This document shows positions 8,041-16,236 of a stretch of 64,000 nt of DNA, one piece after another. The DNA is taken from assembly GCF_023195895.1 (NCBI RefSeq), contig NZ_JALPRK010000003.1, positions 124,001-188,000 of the forward strand, in the 5' to 3' direction. The stretch is from Paenibacillus mellifer. GTDB lineage: Bacteria > Bacillota > Bacilli > Paenibacillales > Paenibacillaceae. Below the pieces are notes generated by a model, which was not told the DNA's origin, searched no databases, and was given only the letters and a program-made list of their open reading frames with translations. Position numbers and translations under genes: made by a program. How positions within the stretch are numbered: the first letter of the stretch is position 1; each line of letters starts with the position of its first letter.

Positions 8041-8580
8041 TTAGCGAAGCGTCTTCAGCGCGCCGCTCCAAGCCAATACTTGGTCCAGCATGTCGTTCAA
8101 GTTCGTTTGATGCAGATCAGCCGGCTTGAAGACACTGTAGTTCTCGAAGTCGGTGAACAACGACAGCGCTACATGCACACGCACGTCGGCAACCATCAGC
8201 TCGCCCAGGATCCCGCGCAGATGCTCAGCGGCACGAGCGCCGCCCACGGAGCCGTAGCTGACGATCCCAGCTGCTTTGTTGTTCCAAGCTTCACGCGCAT
8301 AGTCAAGCGCGTTCTTCAAGGCGCCGGTGATGCTGTGGTTGTATTCTTGCACGATAAATACGAAGCCGTCCAAGCCGTTCAGCTTGTTATTCCAAGCGGC
8401 TGCTTGCTCGCTTGCGTCGGCTTCGCCGAGCAGCGGCAGTTTGAAATCAGCGATGTCGATGATTTCATAGTTTGCGTCGCCGCGAGCGTCCGCATGTTTC
8501 TTCACCCATTCGCCCACCTGCGGGCTAACGCGACCTTCGCGTGTGCTTCCCAAGATAATCCCAATATTCAATTTAGACAT
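8041..8580 (-). CDS. NAD(P)H-dependent FMN reductase family oxidoreductase
   Basis: A 179-residue flavodoxin-like protein. The N-terminus IGIILGSTREGRVSPQVGEWV is the phosphate-binding loop for FMN (GSTRxGR), and the middle has FVFIVQEYNHSITGALKNALDY and SYGSVGGARAAEHLR, which match the azoreductase/chromate-reductase-type NADPH-dependent FMN reductases. The ATG at 8580 has GAGGAGG about 9 nt upstream; an extension to 8640 has no such site. It is monocistronic, with its own promoter and terminator. Likely role: cytoplasmic quinone, azo or flavin reduction in stress protection. Confidence 0.88.
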   Translation of the reverse strand: MSKLNIGIILGSTREGRVSPQVGEWVKKHADARGDANYEIIDIADFKLPLLGEADASEQAAAWNNKLNGLDGFVFIVQEYNHSITGALKNALDYAREAWNNKAAGIVSYGSVGGARAAEHLRGILGELMVADVRVHVALSLFTDFENYSVFKPADLHQTNLNDMLDQVLAWSGALKTLR

Positions 8581-8711
8581 GGTATTTTCCTCCTCAATTG
8601 GTTTCGATAATCTACCTAACAATTTGCCCCAAAAACTCATATGTCACACCACCAAGCCTCATTCCCGAACTTCTCCAATGTCTTAAATTTGGATTGCTCG
8701 AACTAGAGATA

Positions 8712-8762
8712 ATGATATCCGCATAGGTTCCTTTTGTCAAGTAGCTTACAAAAAGTTTGTAA
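8712..8762 (-). promoter_or_regulatory. Promoter and palindromic operator of the FMN reductase gene
   Basis: On the minus strand: TTGACA (8740-8735), 17-nt spacer, TATCAT (8717-8712), a near-consensus sigma-A promoter. Immediately upstream at 8746-8762 is TTACAAAAAGTTTGTAA, a 7-3-7 perfect inverted repeat, a likely site for a dimeric repressor or redox sensor (HxlR-type regulators often control such reductases; that link is inference). Confidence 0.65.
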
Positions 8763-8787
8763 ACATGTCCCTCAGCTCACAAGTAAA

Positions 8788-8807
8788 GGCTGCCGGTTCC
8801 GGCAGCC
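8788..8807 (-). terminator. Hairpin after vanZ-like gene
   Basis: GGCTGCCGG TT CCGGCAGCC, a perfect 9-bp stem with a 2-nt loop, followed on the minus strand by TTTACTTGT. The T run is short, so termination strength is uncertain. Confidence 0.5.
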
Positions 8808-8845
8808 CTCAGGATGAAGCGATATCCCCGCTCTGTATTCAATAT

Positions 8846-9361
8846 TCAACTCTCCCCTGTCTGCACTACGGCTTGCGCCTCGCGCGCCGCGGACAGGACG
8901 ACATACAGGAAGTAGCCCAACAGCGCCCCGCCCGTATTCAAGAGCAAGTCATCCACATCAAATTGGCCGATCGCCAGCAGCAACTGCGCGCCTTCCAAAC
9001 TCAAACTGACCACAAGCGCATAAAGGATTGTCTCGATTCCCGAAATTCCTTTCTTCTGGAACATAATCCCCAGCAATATTCCGAACGGGATAAAGATCGC
9101 CACGTTGCCGAAGACGTTAACCAAGTCATGCGGCGTCATGACCTCCAGGCTCCGGGTAATTTCCTTCAGCGGAGTCAGATTGCCTTCCTGCAATCTCCTG
9201 AAGACCATCCCCGGGTGATGCAAGCTGTATTGCAATTGTCCCCAGAGAAACCCCAGGCCGATATCGTGGAACTTGAACAGGATGATTTTCACCAAGAGAC
9301 TGAGATATAAGCCAAACAACACCCGAACACTTGCGTATTTCAGCCAACTTTCCGTTCGCAT
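8846..9361 (-). CDS. VanZ-like family membrane protein
   Basis: A 171-residue protein with about four transmembrane helices: one near residues 12-32, one near 84-102 (NVFGNVAIFIPFGILLG, the most typical VanZ stretch), one near 108-125 and one near 140-160. The conserved acidic motif QFDVDDLLLNTGGALLGY before the last helix also fits the family. VanZ raises teicoplanin resistance by an unknown means. The gene lies 41 bp downstream of a VanY-like carboxypeptidase gene on the same strand, probably co-transcribed. No vanHAX or vanRS genes are seen. Confidence 0.85.
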   Translation of the reverse strand: MRTESWLKYASVRVLFGLYLSLLVKIILFKFHDIGLGFLWGQLQYSLHHPGMVFRRLQEGNLTPLKEITRSLEVMTPHDLVNVFGNVAIFIPFGILLGIMFQKKGISGIETILYALVVSLSLEGAQLLLAIGQFDVDDLLLNTGGALLGYFLYVVLSAAREAQAVVQTGES

Positions 9362-9402
9362 TCTTTTCCCTCACTTTCATGATGTCAAGTCTTGCCGCCT
9401 GT

Positions 9403-10290
9403 CTATTCGCGCACCGTCACAATAATTCCATCCATGTTGTTGCCGGAAATTTCGTATTTCCCATGCGCCGGCACTTGAAGAGTCTGATCTTCCGACACCG
9501 GATAATAGAACACATGATAGTTATGACCCTGCACCGTTAAGCTCACCGACTTATGTTCTTTCAAATAATCCATGTATTGCTCCAGCACGAGCCCATTCTC
9601 GTGAATAATTGCGCTATGCGGCAGGCCGACATACCGGAAATGCCAGGGTTCAAACTGAATGCCCGTAATGGCCGTCTTGTCGTCTGGATACCGTAGAATA
9701 AACCCATATTTCCAAGCATTCTCCTTCAACCATTGGCCTTCAGGAGCAACGTTCATCTCCGCTTGAGAGGATCCGATGTCCAGCGACAAGCCGAGGTTAT
9801 GCTCACTGTATCCGGCGGGCAGAGCCAGCCTTGAGCCCATCTGACGATAGAGCTCGTCCTGCTTCTGCTCGTCACGGTACCCGCTGCTGATCAGAAAGTG
9901 ATCAATCCCTTCCTCTCCCGCCGCCTGAACCATCGTTGCAAACCGGTCCGCCATCCGCGGTGACAACAACACTTTATTATCCAACACGCCAAACCCGTCA
10001 ATCAGTTCAGCGTTCCGAATCAGACTGACCGCCTCCGATTCAGGATGCAACCCCTTCGGGACAGGATGGTCTTTGTTCACCAGCAGCAAATCGCCTTGAT
10101 AAACCATCTCTTTGGTAACATCAACTGTTAATCCCTCTACGGCCGAGTGCGAATCCGGAACGTTATAGGGTTCATCGATCTGTAATGGCGACGCCAAGTC
10201 CTGCGGCGTCCGGGCCATACTCGCTTTAAATTTCGTAACCCCAAATCCCAGCAGCACCAGGACCATGAGGCATATCATCCATTTTTTCAC
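9403..10290 (-). CDS. M15 family D-alanyl-D-alanine carboxypeptidase (VanY-like)
   Basis: A 295-residue protein with an N-terminal signal anchor (about 5-23) and an extracytoplasmic peptidase domain. The zinc-site motifs are present: SGYRDEQKQDELY, SEHNLGLSLDIG (SxHxxGxAxD type) and EPWHFRYVG, with the catalytic Glu/His pair in EPWH. The enzyme removes the terminal D-Ala from peptidoglycan stem peptides. The residues after about 240 form a small extra C-terminal domain. Start is GTG at 10290 with AGGAGGAAAC upstream. It forms an operon with the vanZ-like gene. Without D-Ala-D-Lac ligase genes it is more likely a wall-remodelling enzyme than a full glycopeptide-resistance locus. Confidence 0.88.
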   Translation of the reverse strand: MKKWMICLMVLVLLGFGVTKFKASMARTPQDLASPLQIDEPYNVPDSHSAVEGLTVDVTKEMVYQGDLLLVNKDHPVPKGLHPESEAVSLIRNAELIDGFGVLDNKVLLSPRMADRFATMVQAAGEEGIDHFLISSGYRDEQKQDELYRQMGSRLALPAGYSEHNLGLSLDIGSSQAEMNVAPEGQWLKENAWKYGFILRYPDDKTAITGIQFEPWHFRYVGLPHSAIIHENGLVLEQYMDYLKEHKSVSLTVQGHNYHVFYYPVSEDQTLQVPAHGKYEISGNNMDGIIVTVRE

Positions 10291-10391
10291 GTTTGTTTCC
10301 TCCTAGCTTTTGTTCCTCTTTAGCATAGGTCACATTATTTAAGAAGAAGGGGGGCAAAAAATAAAGTTTTTCTTAAATCGGAACCGGAAAC

Positions 10392-10422
10392 AACAAAGGC
10401 ACCCTTTTTAGGGTACCTTTGT
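10392..10422 (-). terminator. Terminator of the frameshifted membrane-protein gene
   Basis: AACAAAGGcACCC / GGGTaCCTTTGTT arms around a TTTTTA loop; TTGTTGTTT follows on the minus strand. Confidence 0.7.
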
Positions 10423-10424
10423 TA

Positions 10425-10927
10425 TTAGGCTTTTTTCTTTTTCCAAGGCTTCCAGACGGAGATCACGACGATAAAAACGGTAACGGCAATTTGATACCAA
10501 ACGAAGACCTGCCTGATTTCATGATTTTGCAGAAAGCCCGGATCGCTTAACGCCAATGCCCCTTGCGTCTCCAGCATCCTCATATTGGCCACCATCAGCT
10601 TATCGACTACAAAGATGCCGATGATCGTTTCGTTTGCACGAGATACAGCACGAACTTAACGCCAACCCAGCGGTGTTTAAAAAATCCCCAATTCGTGAAA
10701 AAGCCATAGACGAACCCTACGAGCAGGGTAACGATCGCGCCGTACCGGACGACATGATCGCTGATGAGAATCAAGCCCTTGTAGGCTAAATACGATTCAT
10801 TGTAATTCTGCAAATCGATTTGCAGATTAAGCGCCGTCGAACTAAGGATTCCGCCAAAAAACATGACGACCAGCAGCAGATGGATGATTTTCAGCCATTT
10901 CAGGGCTTTAGGTCCTATTTCTTTCAT
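10425..10927 (-). pseudogene. DUF2269/CopD-like integral membrane protein, frameshifted by a 5-bp duplication
   Basis: The ATG at 10927 (AAGGAG 8 nt upstream) opens a frame for MKEIGPKALKWLKIIHLLLV that ends early after KFVLYLVQTKRSSASL. At 10626-10635 the plus strand reads CGTTTCGTTT, a tandem 5-bp duplication. Removing one CGTTT restores the frame as LVQTIIGIFVVDKLMVANMR and carries it through a last helix to WKPWKKKKA and TAA at 10425. The restored protein is 165 residues with four transmembrane helices and an N-terminal K(x)2-HLLLVVMFFGG like DUF2269 membrane proteins. It may be a mutation, a reversible slippage site or a sequence error. Confidence 0.75.
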
Positions 10928-11169
10928 CTTAGAACTCCTTTTAAAATGATGGTCCCCAGCATCATAACAGACGAATGTTGTGAACTTGTAACGAAGCTTT
11001 ACGGTTTGCATGAAATCGCAGCAGGTTAGTTTCAGGCCTTGCCGGAGAGATGCGGGAGGACGCCAACCTAAGATTTCGGAGGAAAGGGCTTTCATAAGCA
11101 GCTAGTCCGGACGGGCGCTCACTAGGTATGATATAAAGGTGAGAATTGACGATAAGGGGATGAACGCCC

Positions 11170-13029
11170 ATGAAACTATCCGGTATTTTTAGCGACGGCA
11201 TGGTCTTGCAGCGAAATGCCCAGGTTATTCTGCGGGGACAATGCAGCGTCGGCGGTCAGACGGTACAGGTCGTTTTCCGCGAGGTAATCACCTGCACCGA
11301 TGCAGATCCCAGCGGTAACTGGGAGGTGCAGCTCGAAGAACTTGCCCCAGGCGGACCTGATGAGCTCGTGATCACCGCTGGCGAGGAGAAGCTCGTCCTT
11401 CGCGATGTGCTGGTTGGGGACGTTTGGGTGCTGGCGGGCCAATCCAATATGGAGTTACCCGTGCGACGAACGCTGGATCGGCTCGCAGAGGAAGTCCGGG
11501 GCCTGGATTTGCCGATGATCCGCCAGTTTGTGGTGCCGCAAAGCTATGACTTTCACGGTCCGCGGGAGAATCTGGATAGCGGTGCATGGGTACCGGCAAC
11601 TCCGGAGGGACTGCTCGGGTTTAGCGCGGCTGGTTTCTTCTTTGCCAAAAAGATCTACGAACGCTACGGCGTGCCGATCGGTCTCATTCAAACAGCGGTA
11701 GGCGGCACGCCGATCGAAGCATGGATATCGGAGCCGACCCTACGGCGGATCGGCGGCTATGAGGCGACGCTGGAGCAATGCAAAGACGACGCCTATGTCC
11801 AGTCGACGAAACAGCGGGACGAGGATCGAAACGGGCAGTGGTACGCCAGGTTAAACGAGGCGGACACGGGTCTGCGCGAGGGATGGCATCAGGCGGAAGG
11901 GGAAGCTGCCGGTTGGAGCGAGTTCGAGGTACCGGGTTCTTGGGCGGGCAGCGAGCTGGAGTCCCTACGTGGGGCGGTCTGGTTCCGTAAGGAAATCGAT
12001 GTGCCGGTGAAGATGACGGTAGGCGAAGTGCAGCTTGCGCTTGGCACCATCGTGGATGCGGACGATACGTACGTAAACGGGGTGCTCGTTGGGAACACGG
12101 GGTACATGTACCCGCCGAGACGGTATACCGTGCCGCAGGGCGTCTTGAAACCGGGGAAAAACACCCTTGCCGTAAGAGTCATCACAACGCATAACACGGG
12201 GTCATTCGTCCGCGATATGCCCTACAAACTCAAAGCCGGCGGCCAAGAGCTGGACCTGCGCGGACCATGGAAATACCGTGTAGGTGCAGTAACAGAAGCG
12301 CTGGAGCCGCAGACGTTCTTCCACTACATGCCGGCCGGCAACTTTAACGGCATGATCGCGCCGCTGCGGCGATTCCCCATCGCCGGGGTGTTGTGGTATC
12401 AAGGCGAGTCCAACACGGGCCAGCCTGCGGGTTACGCTGATCGGTTTCAGGCCATGATACAGGACTGGCGCGAGACCTGGGGGATCGGTGAATTTCCGGT
12501 GATCGCAGTCCAGCTGGCCAACTTCGGCCCCGAAGGTGAGCAGTACACGGACTGGGCGGAACTGCGGGAGGAGCAGCGCAAAGGCTTGGCCGTTCCCCGC
12601 TCCGCGCTGGCTACGGCGATCGACCTCGGCGAATACAACGACCTGCACCCGCAGGACAAGAAGACGCTCGGTGAGCGGCTGGCCTTATCCGCTCGCCGGC
12701 TTGCCTACGGGGAAACGGAGCTCGTAGCCAGCGGGCCGATGTTCGCGCGGATGGAGCGTCAGGGAGATGCGCTGCGGCTGCATTTCACCGAAGTCGGCGG
12801 CGGATTGACCACACGAGATGGGAACGCATTGCAGGGGTTCAGCGTCTACGGACCCGACGGGACGTTCGTACCGGCGCAGGCCTTCATCGACGGCGATACC
12901 GTGGTCGTACGACAGGAGCAGCTCAATCCGCCGGTCCATGTGCGGTACGCCTGGAGCAACAACCCGGCCAAAGCGAACTTATACAACCGCGAGGGGTTGG
13001 CTGCACTCCCATTCACAACCGAAGCATGA
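11170..13029 (+). CDS. Sialate O-acetylesterase
   Basis: A 619-residue protein of the SGNH/GDSL-type sialic-acid 9-O-acetylesterase family. The nucleophile is Ser92 in LAGQSNMELP. GVLWYQGESNTGQPAGYADRF is the second conserved block, and the catalytic His is His493 in NDLHPQDKKTLGERLA. A jelly-roll insertion (about 230-360) sits between the two halves. There is no signal peptide, so it acts in the cytoplasm on imported acetylated sugars, such as acetylated hemicellulose fragments or sialic acids. It stands alone, convergent with a GH94 gene. The start is ATG with a GGGGA upstream. Confidence 0.88.
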   Translation: MKLSGIFSDGMVLQRNAQVILRGQCSVGGQTVQVVFREVITCTDADPSGNWEVQLEELAPGGPDELVITAGEEKLVLRDVLVGDVWVLAGQSNMELPVRRTLDRLAEEVRGLDLPMIRQFVVPQSYDFHGPRENLDSGAWVPATPEGLLGFSAAGFFFAKKIYERYGVPIGLIQTAVGGTPIEAWISEPTLRRIGGYEATLEQCKDDAYVQSTKQRDEDRNGQWYARLNEADTGLREGWHQAEGEAAGWSEFEVPGSWAGSELESLRGAVWFRKEIDVPVKMTVGEVQLALGTIVDADDTYVNGVLVGNTGYMYPPRRYTVPQGVLKPGKNTLAVRVITTHNTGSFVRDMPYKLKAGGQELDLRGPWKYRVGAVTEALEPQTFFHYMPAGNFNGMIAPLRRFPIAGVLWYQGESNTGQPAGYADRFQAMIQDWRETWGIGEFPVIAVQLANFGPEGEQYTDWAELREEQRKGLAVPRSALATAIDLGEYNDLHPQDKKTLGERLALSARRLAYGETELVASGPMFARMERQGDALRLHFTEVGGGLTTRDGNALQGFSVYGPDGTFVPAQAFIDGDTVVVRQEQLNPPVHVRYAWSNNPAKANLYNREGLAALPFTTEA

Positions 13030-13030
13030 A

Positions 13031-13076
13031 AAAAAGCGCAAGTGCGAGGGAACCATTCCCTTGCACTTGCGCTTTT
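13031..13076. terminator. Bidirectional terminator between sialate esterase and GH94 genes
   Basis: AAAAAGCGCAAGTGCGAGGGAA pairs with TTCCCTTGCACTTGCGCTTTTT around a 3-nt loop; one bulge. T runs occur on both strands between the converging genes. Confidence 0.9.
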
Positions 13077-13094
13077 TGTTGTTTCGGATCGCGA

Positions 13095-15467
13095 TTAAAC
13101 CCCGACCCGGAGCTTCACTTGCACGCGGTAGGTTTGGCCCGGCTGCATATTCCGCAGCACGCCATCCGGCAGCAATTCGCCTTCCGCGTACACTTCCGTC
13201 TGCGATACGGCTGCATCGCGCAGGATCTCGACATGCAGCGTAGCACCCCGGAATTCGCGCGTGACCGTCGCCTCGTTCCAATGGCTCGGCAGCTGCGGAT
13301 TCACGCGGATGCCGTCCTTCGTGCCCTGCACGCCAAACAGTCCGTCGATCAGGCAACGATAAACCCATGGCACCGTCCCTGTGTTGAACAGGTGGCTGGA
13401 ACGCCCTGCCGTACGCGGGAACTGGCGATAAGCGCCCCGGTAGTAGTTCGGGATGAACACGGGCAATTGTCCCCGTTGCACGATGTCCTCTACATCTGGG
13501 CCGGGCAGCATTTTGCGCAGCAGTCGGAACGCATCCTCTTGCTCACCCACGGCGTAGAGTGCGTAGATGTAGAAAGCGGCGGCATGATTGTACACCGCGC
13601 CATTCTCCGCCGAACCCGGGTGCTTCTGCGTCACCCGGCCGACGTCTTCGCGCATCGCCGTATAAGAAGGGGCGAGCTTCTCAACTCCATATGGCGTCTC
13701 CAACTGCTCGCGCACCGCCTGCATCAGCTTCTCGCGTTTCTCGTCATCGGCCGCGCCGCTCAGCATCGACCAACCCTGCGGGTTGATAAAGATCCGACCC
13801 TCTTGGTCCTTGCTGACCCCAAACACGATGTTATCGTCCGTGATGCCCCGCGCATACCACTCGCCGTCCCACAGGTAACGGTTAACTGCAGCGTTTGTCT
13901 CCTCGGCAGACGCACGGTATTCCCGCGCAACCTCCGGTCGCCCGCTGTTGTCGCATATATCAGCCCACACCTGGAACGCGTAGGCCGTGGCGATGGTCAA
14001 CCAACCGGACACGCCTTTCCCTTTGTAACCGACCATGTTCATCGGGTCGCACCAGTCACCCTGGTTAATGTAGTTCAGCCCGCGCTCATCCCGATCGTTC
14101 ATCAGCCAGCGCATGGCCTTGTCAATGTGAACATAAACGGGCTCGGCCTGCTTACTGTCAGCATAAGCCACCTTCTCCTCCAGAATGGAGTAGTCTCCCG
14201 TTTCGTCCAAATACGTGCTCAGGCAAATCGGCAGCCAGACGCAATGGTCCGTATGCGGCACCTGGTTGATGTATTTCAACTCGGCGTCCGGATGCAGCAC
14301 AATGCCGTCCGGCATAGCGCCGTTCGCCTTTTGCTGACTGAGCGCCGTCAGGAACGAAGCCCTCGCTACCTGCGGCTTGAGATAACTCATGCCCATGTGA
14401 TCCTGCAAATAATTGCGGGTTTGTGGATCGGTGGTCAGACGGTTCGTTTGCCCGTGGTAATAAATCTGCCGCGGCAGCCAGCGATTGACGAACAGATCGA
14501 GATCCTTGTCCGGCGTAGAGATTGTCATGCAACCTCGGCCTTCCCGGATATACCGATCGTATTCGCGTTCTGCCGCTGCGAACCCATCTTCTCCCGACCC
14601 GAAATACGTCTCCCGGATCTGCGCAATTTCCCGCTCATCCCGGGCTGGTCCAAACAGGAAGCGGTATTCCCGAGCTTCGCCCGCCGCCAGCTCCATCCGG
14701 TATTGCATGGCCGCGACCGGTGTTTCGTACCGCGCGTCTCCTTTCGCCAGCTCGGTTTGCTCCAAAGCAGACGGACAGGTAATCCCGCCTTCCCCCTCGA
14801 ATGCCTCTTGGTTGACCTCCCATGAAGTTGGAGCTTGCTCAGCGATCAAGAAGGTTTTGTCGCGGAAATTTTTGATTTTATCATAGTCCTGATATTTCTG
14901 ATATGGCGTTACCGATGAGCAGACAATCGCCTGCAAGTCCTCAAGGTATTCGCCGGATTGGTTCATCCAAGACATATATCCCACGGTAAAGTAAGGATAG
15001 ACACTCAGCTTTCGCTTCTGCTGCGACACGTTCGTCACTTTGACACGCCAGAGCTCCAGAGGATCTTCCTTCGGTAAGCTTAGGCTCATTTCGATCAACA
15101 CACCCTGATGCTCCACCTTCCAGACGATCCGGCTCTGGCCGAGCGCAAAAGAGTAGCTGTCGGTCTTTACCCGCACGGGTTCGTACGGTGCCGAAAACAC
15201 ACTTTCGTTCTCCTCGTCCTTCACAAACACGAAACGGCCCGGGTGATGTGCGTAGTACGGCTGTTCCGGCTGCATGAACGTCTTCGCTTCCAGATTCGGC
15301 GCATGCGAATATTTCGCCGGTTCCGGCTGCATAAACTGAGCGACCGCATATCCGCGACAATTCATGTGGACCATCATCATTTCGTTCCATAGGAATCCCG
15401 ACGCCTTGGGCAGGAGTGTAGGGCTCAGCAACTCGTAGAAATCCTGGTCCTCCGTGGCTCTGAACAT
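13095..15467 (-). CDS. GH94 family glycoside phosphorylase (cellobiose phosphorylase-like)
   Basis: A 790-residue protein with the GH94 layout: N-terminal beta-sandwich (about 1-260), linker helices, an (alpha/alpha)6 barrel (about 300-700) and a C-terminal beta-sheet. The general-acid Asp lies in NQGDWCDPMNMVG, at residue 474. The phosphate-site region PGSAENGAVYNHAAAFYI is also typical, as is the stretch RNYLQDHMGMSY. Such enzymes cleave beta-glucosides with phosphate to give a sugar 1-phosphate. The substrate cannot be assigned; the usual GDWND is GDWCD here. There is no signal peptide. A cre-like site overlaps its -35 region, which suggests carbon catabolite control. RBS is AGAGG before ATG 15467. 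Confidence 0.85.
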   Translation of the reverse strand: MFRATEDQDFYELLSPTLLPKASGFLWNEMMMVHMNCRGYAVAQFMQPEPAKYSHAPNLEAKTFMQPEQPYYAHHPGRFVFVKDEENESVFSAPYEPVRVKTDSYSFALGQSRIVWKVEHQGVLIEMSLSLPKEDPLELWRVKVTNVSQQKRKLSVYPYFTVGYMSWMNQSGEYLEDLQAIVCSSVTPYQKYQDYDKIKNFRDKTFLIAEQAPTSWEVNQEAFEGEGGITCPSALEQTELAKGDARYETPVAAMQYRMELAAGEAREYRFLFGPARDEREIAQIRETYFGSGEDGFAAAEREYDRYIREGRGCMTISTPDKDLDLFVNRWLPRQIYYHGQTNRLTTDPQTRNYLQDHMGMSYLKPQVARASFLTALSQQKANGAMPDGIVLHPDAELKYINQVPHTDHCVWLPICLSTYLDETGDYSILEEKVAYADSKQAEPVYVHIDKAMRWLMNDRDERGLNYINQGDWCDPMNMVGYKGKGVSGWLTIATAYAFQVWADICDNSGRPEVAREYRASAEETNAAVNRYLWDGEWYARGITDDNIVFGVSKDQEGRIFINPQGWSMLSGAADDEKREKLMQAVREQLETPYGVEKLAPSYTAMREDVGRVTQKHPGSAENGAVYNHAAAFYIYALYAVGEQEDAFRLLRKMLPGPDVEDIVQRGQLPVFIPNYYRGAYRQFPRTAGRSSHLFNTGTVPWVYRCLIDGLFGVQGTKDGIRVNPQLPSHWNEATVTREFRGATLHVEILRDAAVSQTEVYAEGELLPDGVLRNMQPGQTYRVQVKLRVGV

Positions 15468-15518
15468 GGTTCAACCTCTTTTCCGCATAATCTTGTCTAC
15501 TTGTCTACAACTAAGTCC

Positions 15519-15555
15519 ATTATACAACGGAAAGCCCATTTTTGAAGCGTTTTCT
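15519..15555 (-). promoter_or_regulatory. Promoter with cre-like site of the GH94 gene
   Basis: Minus strand: AGAAAACGCTTCAA (15555-15542) matches 12 of 14 positions of the CcpA cre consensus and covers the place of the -35 box; 17 nt later is TATAAT (15524-15519). The leader carries a direct repeat GTAGACAAGTAGACAA (about 15493-15508). CcpA control is inference. Confidence 0.5.
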
Positions 15556-15575
15556 ATCCCTTGTCGCATAAAAAA

Positions 15576-15608
15576 AGAGCCAATTTTCGCCAGAACGAAA
15601 TTGACTCT
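15576..15608 (-). terminator. Terminator of the Gly/Tyr-rich protein gene
   Basis: AGAGCCAATTTTCG / ACGAAATTGACTCT hairpin with one mismatch; AAAAAAA on the left is a T run for the minus strand. Confidence 0.8.
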
Positions 15609-15635
15609 AATCGCCGTATGACCACACAAGCTTCT

Positions 15636-16028
15636 TTAGATAAACAGAAACGGAATCAGGAACAGTAAAGCGAGCGCCGCCCAATCAAATGCATAGGCGC
15701 CGTAACCATAACCCGGATATCCTCCGTAGCCCGGATAGCCCGGCCCGTAACCCAACGCCTTCGTTTGAGCTTGCTCATCGGCTTTGATGACGGCCTTATT
15801 GGCGCCTTTGGTTTTGGATTTCAGCTGCTGCAGCTGCTTCTTGGCTTTGGCGGACTGGGTGGAGAGAACATTGGCTTCCGAAGTGTAACCCCCATTCAGT
15901 TGGATCCCGTTCTCGTTCACGTCCGTGATCGTGCCGATATAATAACGGCCGTCTCGAAGGATCGCGCAAACGGTTTTGCCGACGTGCGGTTTACAGGCGT
16001 CGACGCCAAGCGGATAAATCTGCTGCAT
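15636..16028 (-). CDS. Hypothetical protein with small beta-barrel-like domain, Gly/Tyr-rich linker and C-terminal hydrophobic helix
   Basis: 130 residues from ATG 16028 (GGGGAGG about 9 nt upstream; a frame extending to 16058 lacks a site). The first 50 residues (HVGKTVCAILRDGRYYIGTITDVNENGIQLNG) resemble a Sm/SH3-like strand pattern. A Lys/Gln-rich helical part follows (QSAKAKKQLQQLKSKTKG). Then comes a repeat of Gly, Tyr and Pro (GYGPGYPGYGGYPGYGYGAY) and a hydrophobic end (WAALALLFLIPFLFI). The Gly/Tyr-rich part is reminiscent of spore-coat proteins; I cannot assign a family. It is monocistronic, with its own terminator. Confidence 0.75.
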   Translation of the reverse strand: MQQIYPLGVDACKPHVGKTVCAILRDGRYYIGTITDVNENGIQLNGGYTSEANVLSTQSAKAKKQLQQLKSKTKGANKAVIKADEQAQTKALGYGPGYPGYGGYPGYGYGAYAFDWAALALLFLIPFLFI

Positions 16029-16236
16029 GGACTCGTGCCTCCCCTCTCGAATGCTCATTTATCCTATTCGTCGCCGGGAGATTTGCACAGGGCGAATGTC
16101 CCGGTCCTTGAAATAAAATCAATCGCTAGAACCTCCCTCCCGGGGTGCTCGCCCATCTTAATCGCGCCGGAGACGCGGCGGCATATTCTGCTGTGAGAGG
16201 AGTGGCGGAGCTTTATAAAGGAGGGGCAACAAAGGG

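Noticed and set aside
8846..10290. Vancomycin-resistance gene cluster
   Set aside because: Only VanY- and VanZ-like genes are present; the essential vanH, vanA/B-type ligase, vanX and vanRS are not.
13026..14825. A 599-codon plus-strand open frame opposite the GH94 gene
   Set aside because: Antisense shadow of a conserved enzyme; composition rich in Arg, His and Pro and no recognisable domain.
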